A stretch of DNA of 64,000 nt from Nannochloris sp. 'desiccata' (Eukaryota; Chlorophyta; Trebouxiophyceae; Chlorellales; Chlorellaceae). The number at the start of each line of letters is the position of its first letter. Positions within the stretch are counted from its first letter, which is position 1. The notes under the pieces are model-generated. The model saw only the letters and a program-made list of their open reading frames with translations. It was not told the DNA's origin and did no database searches. Location: assembly GCA_019044685.2 (NCBI GenBank), contig JAGTXX020000005.1, positions 310,001 to 374,000 on the forward strand, read 5' to 3'. The translations under genes and the position numbers were made by a program. Below, piece by piece: positions 36,021 to 46,700 of the stretch.

Positions 36021-38532
36021 CTATCTACTGGGATTCCCGGCTCGGAGCTTACGGCCACCATTGATCAAATTGTCAGCGAGATCCAGAGCACCTTGTACAC
36101 CACCAACAACATCTAACGCTTCACCAACGTTCTCAGGAGCTTGATCATCTGCAGGAAGGTTGGGGTTCGATACAATGTCCGGCACTGGAGTAGTTGAACC
36201 AGCTGCAGGGGTGGTAGCGGTAGAAGGCACAGCAGCCCCAGCGGGGGTAGCAGTAGTAGGGATTGTAGAAGGCGTAATAAGGGTGGTTGTGGGGTTAGGA
36301 GGAGTCGTGGTTGTAATGCTTGGAATGATAATTTCAGCGTCAGCAGGCATAATAATTTCCGTTGTAGGCGCTGCTCTAGGAGCAAATGCTGCCAAGGCAT
36401 CAGCGCAATATAGAGTGCACAAAGCTTCAGTTGAAGTGGCATTTCCATAAGTAAATTGAGCATCAGCTGGGAGAGGGATAACGGTGTTGGCAGGCTGAGG
36501 GCAGGTGAGCATGTTGCTGATGTCAGAGGAGTCGCTTGTGGCGAGGGTGACGCCACAGCCATTAGGCAAGAAGCCATAAGGCACGCAATCCATGCTTCCA
36601 AAATCAAGGCAAGACGCTGTCTTTAAAAGAGACTGGCTTTCTCCCAACTTAGTAGGCATGGCAATGCCAACCACAGAGGCAGTGAAGCCACCAACGAGGA
36701 GGAGAGCGCACACAATCTGTGAAGAAGCCCATTTCATGTTGCCGGGCTTATCACGGCCGACACGAGGAATAACAAGGAGAACAACAGACAAAAGGAACCC
36801 AGCAAGGAACGCAGCACCAGAGTACCAGATTCCAACCATAGGTAATAGAGAAGCAGTGATAAGACCACCAGCGTTGAACAACATGATAAAACTGACCAGC
36901 CACCATTCTTTGAGATTGAACAACTTTTTAGTTCCGAAATTGAGCATTTGATCAGCGCAGACGGTTCCTAAAAGACCAAGCACACCGGCAAAGGCACCGC
37001 AGCTCACGTAGTATGCATTCAAGTTGGCAGAAACCATTGCTCCTACTAGACCAGAGAGTAAATACACTCCAGCAACAGAAACTTGGGGTAAAGGAAGCGC
37101 CGTTTGGGCGTATCTACCATACACCCAAAGACCGAGAAGAGCAACTCCCAGATGAATAGCACCAGCTGGAAGGAAGATAGAGCTGAGTAAACGCCAATAA
37201 GATTTGCCAGATCCTTCCATCAAAGGTAAAGCTTGAGCACCAACAGCAGTAAGGGCTTCAGCGGAAGGGCCAAACCAAGGGTTGATGCTTAACGGCTCCA
37301 TTTTCCAGCTGTTTTTCATCAAGGACATGATGAAAAGAATAAGGGTGGTCAAAGAAATAACACCCAAGAAGCCAGTGGAATACCAATCACGAGTGCCCTT
37401 TACGCGTTTAGAAGGAGAAGAAGAGCGAGATCGACTACGACGCATAGAACGAGGAGCAGAAGCTATGCCACGATTACTCTCCCAGGGGGAAACAGCTGCA
37501 GCGCCGGCAGCGCCGCTTCTGCCTCCAGCACTGGCGTTGATATCATAATTGACAGCTCCAGGTCGGACTTTACTACCATTAGTAAATTTCCAGGAAGATT
37601 TCCTGCTTTCAATACGCCCCACGGAGTTTCCAGCAGTAGGAGCTTCTTCATCCGCCAAGGGAGTGACATACTGAGGGTCCTTGCCTTGGAGCTCCGCAAG
37701 ATCAGGCTCGTTCAGTTCCAAGTGTCCATCCCGGTCCAATAGCCAGGGAGCGTTACGCTTTGCCCAGCCAATGATGCTCTGACGCAATTCCACGTTGGGC
37801 ATTGTGTGAATAGGCTTTTTCAAAGGACGTTTAGTCACTGGGCAGCGCTTGTGGCCCTTCGCCAAGTAGCGCTCGAAGGAGCCACGGTCACAGGTAGTCC
37901 CAGTGCCCAAAATGACAGGATCGCGCATAATACGGCCATTGATGGGACAGATAAAACGGGGAGGAGCGCGGTTTTCGACATGAAGACGATCAAGCTCACG
38001 AGCAGGCGTGCGGGAGTTGGTACGTGCAACAATATCAATACTGATAGCACCAGAAGGGGTACGAGCATGCCCACTCTTCTTTGATGCTGAACGAGGAGTT
38101 TGCATCTTTCCTGAAGATTTTCCAAGGCCCCCAGCAGATATAACCATCATCCGCTCGGGAGCGGGGCCGGCAAGAGATGGTAACAAGACATCTTGCTGTG
38201 TCTGGTGTCGCTGCTTGACCACTTGCTCTACTTCAAGTTCTGCATAATCCTTTTGTTGCATATGAGCGCTACTTACTGCCTTGATGGCGCTATCTCTGCG
38301 CTCTACAAGACCCATAACGGCACTAGAGTCAGGATCAACAGAGACACCACTCAAGTTCTTGCTTCTGCGACCAGCCAGGGAATTGTATTCCTGATGTTCA
38401 CCTGTAGATTATTTAAGAGTCATTTGGGTACAGAGTTAGCTTTCTAGAATACTAAATACCTGATAGGTTCATGCTCGATTTTAACAGAAATCTAATGTAG
38501 GTTAATTGTTTACCTGTTCTCGTGATGGACAT
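36021..38532 (-). CDS. U-box domain fused to a catalytically dead rhomboid
   Basis: Exon 1 (38532-38514, MSITRT) joins exon 2 (38401-36021) through a 112-bp intron; 799 residues. Residues about 155-220 form a U-box: RFICPINGRIMRDPVI, TCDRGSFERYL, RCPVTKRPL and a PN-LR-I-W ending, as in E2-binding ubiquitin ligases. An Arg/Ser-rich stretch (RSMRRSRSRSSSPSKRVKG) precedes TM1 (about 348-368). A six-helix rhomboid core follows, recognisable by YWRLLSSIFLPAGAIHLGV and WVYGRYAQ. The catalytic GxSG is replaced by VSCG (about 472-475) and the His of TM6 by Ser in WYSGAAFLAGF, so it cannot be a serine protease. A Thr/Pro-rich C-terminal tail (TTTTPPNPTTT) follows, probably lumenal. Role inferred: a membrane-anchored ubiquitin ligase with a pseudo-rhomboid substrate receptor, analogous to derlin/UBAC2 systems in ER quality control. 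Confidence 0.78.
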
Positions 38533-39086
38533 GATTTTCTGTCTGTATATATTGTCTGCAAGTGTGTGAAAATAAATAAGTGGGATTGGGTTCAGATATA
38601 AGGCTGTAAATGAGGTTGGGTCGTCTCAGACTATGCCGGCAGTTGAAGCTCGATCGATGCCATTCAGCCTACAAGAATTTCTAGTACGCTATATATCCAT
38701 GTGAATACCTTGATTAGCTTCTGATGTCTCTGAGATTGAAGCTTCAACAGCGTAAGGGCTAATATAATCCATTTTCTATATCTAGCAGTTGGGATTTAGA
38801 GATGCAGATCTACCTTCAAAATGAGGTCGAGAGCACAAAACACGCCGGAGATATGAAGCGCCCAACTTCGAATGTTTGAAATTTATCTATCAATATGGGA
38901 AAGCAATGGGAAAGGGAGGCTATTAACAACTTTGAAAGTGCTGAAGTTGAAGGCGCAATAGCCCCAGCAGCAGCAGGTGAGATTTTTTTTTCGTGCCGAT
39001 TCAGTCGACGAGGAAGACTGCGCGGAGTGTGTTTCCCTTCCTATTTAGCTCAATTTTCTTCAACAATTCTTACATTCGTCATCTTG
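38533..39086. other. Intergenic region upstream of the U-box-rhomboid gene
   Basis: Holds the promoter of the U-box-rhomboid gene and the 3' side of the ABC transporter. Apart from the possible two-exon micro-gene starting at 38895 I see nothing. Confidence 0.4.
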
Positions 39087-39153
39087 TCAATTCATGTTTT
39101 GTAATTCCACCATTGCAGCGTACTTGCCATTCTTCGCCATCAGCGAAGAATGA
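38895..39153 (+). CDS. Possible two-exon micro-gene of 38 residues
   Basis: An ATG opens 27 codons (MGKQWEREAINNFESAEVEG, then AIAPAAA) that end at a consensus donor, GCAGCAG|gtgaga (38976). A consensus acceptor, accattgcag at 39118, joins in phase to AYLPFFAISEE and a stop at 39153. The second exon is antisense to the last codons of the ABC transporter. Both splice sites are good and exon 1 has a balanced composition, but the product is tiny and matches nothing I know. It may be chance. Confidence 0.25.
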
Positions 39154-42100
39154 CTGCCCTTTTCAACTATATTTCCCCGGTCCAGCACCACAATAGTATC
39201 AACATTCCTCACAGTAGCCAGCCGGTGAGCAATAATCAACCCTGAACGGCCTATCATAGCAGCGTCTAATGCATCTTGAACTACCCGCTCAGACGTGGCA
39301 TCCAATGCTGATGTAGCCTCATCCAGCATCAATATTTTGGGGTTCCTTACTATAGCCCGAGCAATGGCAATACGTTGCTTTTGCCCACCACTAAGTTGAA
39401 TCTGTTGGTCTCCAATTAGGGTATCAAACCCAGAAGGCAATTCATTAATAAACCCAGAAGCATTTGCTACAGATGCTGCAGCTTTGCATTCTTCATCAGT
39501 CGCATCGGGGCGGCCATATTTGATATTCTCCATCAAGGTACCTGAAAAAAGCACAGGCTCTTGTCCAACCAACCCAATTTGAGAACGAAGCCAGTGTATA
39601 TTAAGAGATGGAAGAGGCGTCCCATCCATCAGCACGGTGCCAGCAATAGGATCGTAAAAGCGCAGGGTAAGGCCAACTATCGTTGACTTCCCACAGCCGG
39701 AAGGCCCTACCAATGCCAGAGATTTGCCTCGTTGAAGCTCCAGATCCAAATTTTCAAAAATAAGAACATCAGGGCGAGCTGGGTAATAAAATTTAATTGC
39801 TTTGAATGTGAGAGATCCAGCCGATTCTTTAGGCTCCACTCCTGTATTGCTCACGTTATCAATCTTTGGCTTGCGATCGATAATAGCAAATACCCGCTGG
39901 ACAGCAACTTTGCCCTTGGCTACATCAGGGAAATTCTGTTGAGCAGTACTAATATAGACAAATGCCATAAACATGGGTACAATACTACTTGTAGCTTTGT
40001 TTATGCTCGATTTCCCTTCTAAAGTAAGCTGCCCAGCATACCAAAAAGTCAAAGCGTAGGCAGAAAAAGAAATAAAGTAAACTAATCCAATTTGAACACC
40101 TTGCGTTAGACTTTCTTGTACCGCAAATTTCTGAACACGCTCCATTTTGGATTTATACACACTGCATAGAGGTGTTTGAAGGTTAAATACGCTCACAACT
40201 TTATAATTTGAAGTTGACTCCATAGCAACGCTGTCGGCTTCGCTCACTACATGACTTTTTTCCACAAGAAGCGGTTGCATAAGACGCATGCCTATCTTGG
40301 GTATAATGATTGTGACAGGAAGAATGGCCAATAAAATCAAGGTTTCTTGCCATTGATAGACAAATGAGATCGGAATACCAGCTAAAAGACTCCCAAGAAT
40401 TTGAGAATACATACCGAAAGTATCGCTAGCTCGACCTTTGACACTGTACGCATCAGCTTCAAGACGGGCAATAATGGCACTGCTACTATTCTCTTCTCTA
40501 TCATACCATCCAACCTCCTGGCGCACCAAGTTATTCATCATCATGGTACGAAGCCGGAAGGCTAATCGCTGCCCAATTCTGCTAAACAGATAGCCTTGGA
40601 CGAACGCTGCAATGCCTGTGGAAACTGCAATAGCAGTCATAATGAGTGCCCATTTCTCGACGGCAGGCATAACTTGATCTGAAGGGAGGTAGTACGCAGA
40701 CACAATGGATGTCAGTGTAAGACCAGTGCATGGGTAGAGAGCACCGACAATTGTGGCACTCGCTACAGCAAGCAGCACAGAAGTGCGGTCTGGTTTTAAC
40801 AATGAAAGAAAGCGTTGAGTAGGTACTTCAGGAAATTCTTCTTCCTCGTGGTCTTGTTCTTCCTCTACAACGTCAATTTTCAGCCCTGTGCTGGTGACGG
40901 TAGAGCTTTTTGTGGTGAAGGTTTTAGACAGCTGACCAGACGTCAACTGGCGCGAAAGTTGGGTGTTGATGGGACCTGAAGCATTCGGCATTAGAATTGC
41001 ACTCGCTCCAATAAACGAAGAGCCCATTAAATCTTGCGCGGCAAGCTCTCTGGACTGAACTTGTTGTTCTAGAATAGACGACCCCGAGAGACGCATAGAA
41101 GCACTCTGCTTCAAAATAGTTCCGAGAGGCTCTCCAGCTTCAATTGCCTTTTCATATTTCTCGACTAAAATGGAGTAGGCACCTTGTGCAGCGACAAGCT
41201 CTTGATGCGTGCCTTGCTCTATAATCATACCTCGATCCATCACAGCGATAATACTACTATCACGAATAGTAGATAATCTATGAGCAATAGCAATTGTCGT
41301 ACTGCCAGCTGTCAACACTTGGAGCGCGTCTTGAATAGCTCGCTCTGACTGTGTATCCAGTGCAGAAGTTGCTTCATCAAGTACAAAGACTTTGGGGGCT
41401 CTCAAGATGGTGCGCGCAATCGCTACTCGTTGTTTCTGTCCTCCTGATAATTGCGTGCCTTTTTCACCTACCATAGTATCATACCCATTTGGTAATGTGG
41501 CGATAAAATCGTGGATTTGAGCAGCTTTAGCAGCTGTGATAATCTCCTCCATAGTTGACCCAGTTTTCCCGTAACCAATGTTCGCGGCAATACTATTATT
41601 AAAGAGAACTGGTTCTTGGCTCACCAGACCGATATGCATTCTATAGGACTCTAGTGTGATTTGACGCGTATCAAACCCGTCAAAAAGGATTCTACCAGAG
41701 GTAGGGTCATAAAGACGTAGTAAAAGAGAGACGATGGTTGACTTGCCGCACCCGCTTTCACCAACGAGCGCTGCAGAGGTTCCAGCTGGAATGGTCAGGG
41801 AAATGCCATGCAGGATTTCTACATCTGGAGAGACGGGATAAGAGAAACGCACATTTTCGAGAGAGACTTCTCCTGTCGCTGTCGTCAGCTCCAAGGTTTC
41901 CATGTCTATCAATGCAGAGGGGGGGGGGGGGGGGATAAAGGAAGAAAGAAAGAAAAGTTAATTCACCAAGATATTTAATGACATCGTAAATGCTCTTTAT
42001 CAACTCAACGAACTTAATTATCATCAATATACTACTTTACTAACCTTTGGCTGCTCTACTGGATTTACTATTTACATATTCCAGCAATTCATGCACTTGA

Positions 42101-43371
42101 GTTGCCGCCTCTGCCGCTGCAGGGATGAATTTGATCAGTGGTGCAGTAGCAGATAAGTTCTGATACGCCATTAAAAGAGATGACAATACAGCAAACACTG
42201 CACCTCCTTGGTATCTACCATCTACCACTTGAATTCCACCATACCATAGAACAAGAGGAAACACTGCAAAAGCACAAAACCGAATGCTACCCTCTTGTAT
42301 ACCATGCGCCAAAGACGCTTGTAGCCCATATTTCAAAGGTGGTTCCAATTGCTCTGTGTAGTTTTGGACACTACGTTCTCCAGCATCAAAACTGTATACT
42401 GTTCTAATATTACCTAGCATACTTTTGGCATAGGCGCTGGCATCTTGTAACGCTCCAGCGCTTTTTGTATCCATCTTGGTGCTAAACTTTGTTGCAAGAT
42501 ATACAGAGACGACTAAAATAGGTAGGCAGGCAAATGAAATTAGTGTCAAATCCCACCCTTCGTAGAATGAAATTCCCACAGCGGACATAGAAATTGCGAA
42601 CGTTTGTAGAAAAACAGGGAGCCGTACACCAATGAAATCGCCAACAGCCGTGCAGTCCATAAGCATTACGTGGGAAACTCGGCCAGTAGTGGTAGAATCG
42701 TAAAAGGTGCAGTCTTGATTGAGGGATACATAAAGAACTTCAGTTTTCATGGCAGTCATGAACCGAGCTGCTGCGTTTTGCATTCCAAACCTGGCCATGA
42801 CCATTGCGAAGAAAATGGCGATGCCGACGATTGTCAACATGAGAGATGCCTGGTTCAAACCTGGAAAAGATGGGCAAGCAGAATGGGTGATGTACTATAT
42901 ATATCCACATAAACTGTTTTTACTTAAATCTGTACTGAGACTTACTATCGATAGATGCTGGATCAACTACTGGAGCTGCGGCGGTCTCGGTAGTTGGCGC
43001 TTCCGTGGCAGATCCTAAACTATCAAAAATATCCGAGAGCAGGAAGCCAAATAATGGCATCATGGCACCTGCAAATATTGATATTATTGTTAATGCCGAG
43101 GTAGGTTTGGAGAAATAAAAGAATGGCACTTGAGAGCTTTTTTGTTTCCTCGGAATGTGAATTTCGGGGCTCACCACTAGCAAGAGGTCCTATTGTACCG
43201 ATGATCAAATACACCCATGCGGCGGTGTCAAAGAATCTGAATGTTGATTTGTTAATTGGGTGGGTTTAGATGTAGTTCAAAAACAGGCAGCAAAACAATT
43301 AATGTTATATACCTCCTCATCAATGAACTGAGCGCCAACCACCCCGTTGGGGGCTCTCGTGCTGTTACCAT
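39087..43371 (-). CDS. Full-length ABCB/MDR-type exporter
   Basis: P-glycoprotein-like ABC exporter (TMD-NBD-TMD-NBD) that would extrude amphipathic or peptide-like compounds. Five exons: 43371-43313, 43236-43175, 43068-42946, 42860-42045 and 41905-39087. All introns are GT-AG and in phase; 1292 residues, the canonical family length. TMD1 begins with WVYLIIGTIGPLASGAMMPL. NBD1: Walker A GESGCGKST, signature LSGGQKQRVAIARTI, Walker B VFVLDEATSALD. NBD2: GPSGCGKST, LSGGQKQRIAIARAI, ILMLDEATSALD. Both ATP sites look intact. The linker between halves is long and Ser-rich. Intron 4 contains a run of 16 G/C bases. Its ATG lies 334 bp from that of the divergent NRPS gene, so it is the natural candidate exporter for the peptide product; that pairing is inference. 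Confidence 0.92.
41919..41934. repeat. Poly-G/C run of 16 in an intron of the ABC exporter
   Basis: Sixteen consecutive G on the plus strand, that is a C-tract just before the 3' acceptor of intron 4 (41906-42044). It serves as the polypyrimidine tract of that acceptor. Its length could vary or be misassembled. Confidence 0.9.
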
Positions 43372-43705
43372 CAACACAATAAATTTCGATTATAAATTTC
43401 GACTCATGTCGGACAGTATATTTTACGGGTTAAATGCAATAAGAACAAATGAGCTGGCAAGTCATTAAAGTCAGGCAAAGAAGCTTTTTAGACCGAAGAA
43501 TTGCCGACTGCATTTATAAAGTGCTAAACTTTAAATTAGCGATTGCAGATATATCAACGCCGCATTACCATTTCGGGGAATCTTGCTTGATTTTTTTTTT
43601 GTCACATCATTTTTTTTTTAAATAGCATTTCTTCTTGTTTTCAAAACTTTTGCGGTTAACAACTAACGACCTCAATTAATCGTTATCACTACAAGGACGA
43701 ATTCA
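43372..43705. promoter_or_regulatory. Shared divergent promoter region, ABC exporter / NRPS
   Basis: 334 bp between head-to-head start codons. Close to the exporter ATG is a 9-bp direct repeat AAATTTCGA at 43381-43389 and 43394-43402 (period 13). A TATA-like TTTATAAAG lies near 43515. Two T-tracts (about 43591 and 43611) flank GTCACATCA. A common regulator for both genes would most simply bind here; no known factor site is recognised. Confidence 0.55.
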
Positions 43706-46700
43706 ATGCAGCTGGAGCAGGGGCAACAGGTTGCCAGGCCTGTACCTCCAATTGCTCGCCAGATGATAGAGGCGTGGCGTCTTGATCCTCTTCAACAGGG
43801 AAACCTTGTTTCAGAACTCTTGACCCTTCAATACAAGGGTAAACTCGATGATGCATTGCTGGAAAGAGCTTTCCAAGCAGTAGTAGATAGGCACGAGCCT
43901 TTACGTACAGGGTTTCGTGTTGCCACTGACAGCGGAGAAATAACAGCTCATGTGCACCCTGCAGGCAGCATCAAGGCGGAGCTGGAAATTTTGAACTTGG
44001 ATCGTTATGCAGCAACATCACAAGAAGTCAGATCAGCTCTTAAAGATGTGGCTCGACGGGAATTTTTTGAAAATAAACCACCTCTGGTACGATTAGTAGC
44101 AGCTCATGTGGAAGATGATCGGCATGTTTTATTGCTAGCCTACAACCATTGCGTTATGGATGGAATGAGTTCTGGAATATTCTGGAAAGATTTGTCTGCT
44201 GCATACAACAACGCGTTTGATGTGTTACCTCCTTTGCAAATGACATATAGCGACTACACAGCCCTTACTATACAGGCACTCACCCCTGCACTGAAAGATT
44301 CTCAGCTGAATTATTGGAAAAAGTCTCTTGCTAGCGCACCTGAACTTCTAGATCTTCCAGTAGACTTTCCTCGCCCTACAGCTGCATCGTACTTGGGTAA
44401 CACCTTGACCTTTGACATTGATGGAGCTCTCCTGCAGAAAATTAGACAACTGATGGCTAGAGAACACCAATCTTTACTGCGTGTAGCAGCTGCAGCATAT
44501 GCTCGAGTGCTAGCGTATTATACTGGGCAAGAGGAGGTTGTTCTTACTGTGCCACGAGCTGTCCGCCCACCTGGCAGCGAAAACATGATTGGACACACAG
44601 TAAATGTGATGGCTATTCGCATTCCTATAGACCCCAAAACACCATTTATTGACTCAGTACAACTAATTGGAAAGGCTATTAAAGAGGCTGTCTCCCATTC
44701 AGATGTTCCCTTTGCTAGTGTAGTAGCAGCATGCGCACCAATGCGCTCAGCAATGTATTTGCCTATTAGTCAAGCATCAATTTCTGTCCATGAACAAGCC
44801 TGGGTCAGCGCTCCTGAACTTGCAGGATTAATGGCAGAGGAATCCAATATAGAAGTTGAAACTGGGAGACTACGAGGAGATTTGCAGCTCTATGTGAGGC
44901 AATTTAAAGATAAAGTTCAGTGCTTGTTGTTTTACAACTCTGAAATATTATCTTCAAAGACAGCTCAAGCTCTCGCACAAAAATTCCAGATTGCGCTCGA
45001 AATTGGTGCTGAAAATCCCGCTGCACCTGTGGTGCTGGGACTAGCAGAAGAGGAAAAGCAGCGCATCGTCGAGCTCAGTGTTGGTGACCAACGGCCTCAA
45101 TACTTGAGTGCTCCTTTGATGCACGAATCCTTCGAATCTGCTGCTGCAAGATCACCCAGCTCCAACTGCTTGTGTTTTGAAGGCACTTGGCTGAGCTATG
45201 GTGAGGTTGAAGCTCGTGCTTCTGCTGTTGCCGCACACTTGTGGGCTCTTGGTGTCGGTCCCGGGGTGGTTGTGGGCTTGATGCTTGACCGAAGTTTTGA
45301 GTTGGTGATATCTTTGCTGGGTGTGCTGAAGGCTGGCGGGTGCTACCTACCGTGTGACCCTGAGTATCCTGATGATAGGTTGCAGATCTATCTTGAAGAC
45401 GGTAAGGCCAAGGTGGTGTTAACGCAGGCGCAATACACCGAGCGTGCTGGCAGCATGGCTGCTGCTGGGGTGCCTATTATTGATGTAACTTCTTCTGATT
45501 GGCAGGAATCAAGCACTGGAAATGCTTCATTAAGGCGTGCTGGCCCTGAAGACCCTGCCTACATCATCTTCACCTCTGGCTCCACCGGGCGGCCAAAGGG
45601 TGTGCAAATTCCTCACCAAGGTTTGAGGGACTTGATTCCTGGGCTACTCGATTTATATCAGCTTGGTAAGCATTCATACTACTCTTAAAATCTCTTGTGT
45701 GTGGTATTATTCAATAGCATTAGAGTCAGAGTCAGAGTATCGTTTGATTCCTTTTTTCCTTTGCAGGTCCTAAAGATGTCGCCATCTTTACCAACACTGT
45801 AAACTTCGATGCGCACGTCATTCAAGTGCTTCCAATCTTGTATACAGGCGCCTCTTTGGTGGTTGTAAGGCCTAAAGGGCACTTGGATGCATGCCACGTT
45901 GTCGATCTTGTCTTAGCTCACACTGTTACCAGCTTTGTGGTCTCGGTTCCTACGATGGCGCGAGAGTATATGGCTGAATTTAAGAGAAGAAAGCTGGCAC
46001 AGTATAAACCCATGCGAGCTTGGGCTTTAGGCGGAGATGCTGTCCCTGTTGATCTCGTGCATCAAATGCAGGAGGTGAGTCGTGGGATGCGTGAACATTT
46101 TTTCTTTCTTTTCTGCATATCTTTTGATTGTTGTTGATGGTATATTTTTGCGTTTGCTGTGCAGTTCTTCCCTAATTTGGTCCCTATTAATGCCTACGGT
46201 CCCACAGAAGTATCTGTTGTGGCGGTGGAGCATGTCTTCCCCCGTGGCTTTAATACTGTCGTGATAGGTCGTCCAGACGCGAACGTCCTTGCCATGGTGG
46301 TGGACTCTGCACTGCAGCCGCTGCCTGTGGGTGTGCCTGGTGAGCTGCTGCTGAGCGGCCCTCGCTTAGCCATGGGTTATGTAGGTCGACCTGACTTAAC
46401 TGAAGAGAAGTTCATCTCCAACCCTTGTTTGGACTTGGTGCTGGGCAAGTTGCACCCTGCCTTGGCTCCCTATTACAAGAGAGCTTACCGCACTGGTGAT
46501 TTAGTTCGGTGGCGCAGCGACGGCACTATCGACTTCTTGGGCCGTATTGACCGTCAAGTGAAGATCACTGGTGTGCGTATTGAGCTTGGCGAGGTTGAAT
46601 CTGCGCTGGCTGGAGCCCCTGGAGTGGAGCAATCCCAAGCGGCTGCGGTGCCGGACCCACAAGGACAAAAGCGTTTAGTCGGGTATGTTACCCCTGCTTC

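Noticed and set aside
36021..38532. Active rhomboid protease
   Set aside because: The GxSG serine and the TM6 histidine are both replaced, so serine catalysis is not possible.
45685..45897. Minus-strand frame repeated identically at 49110-49322
   Set aside because: It is antisense to duplicated NRPS exon and intron DNA and has no domain; the repetition only reflects the module duplication.
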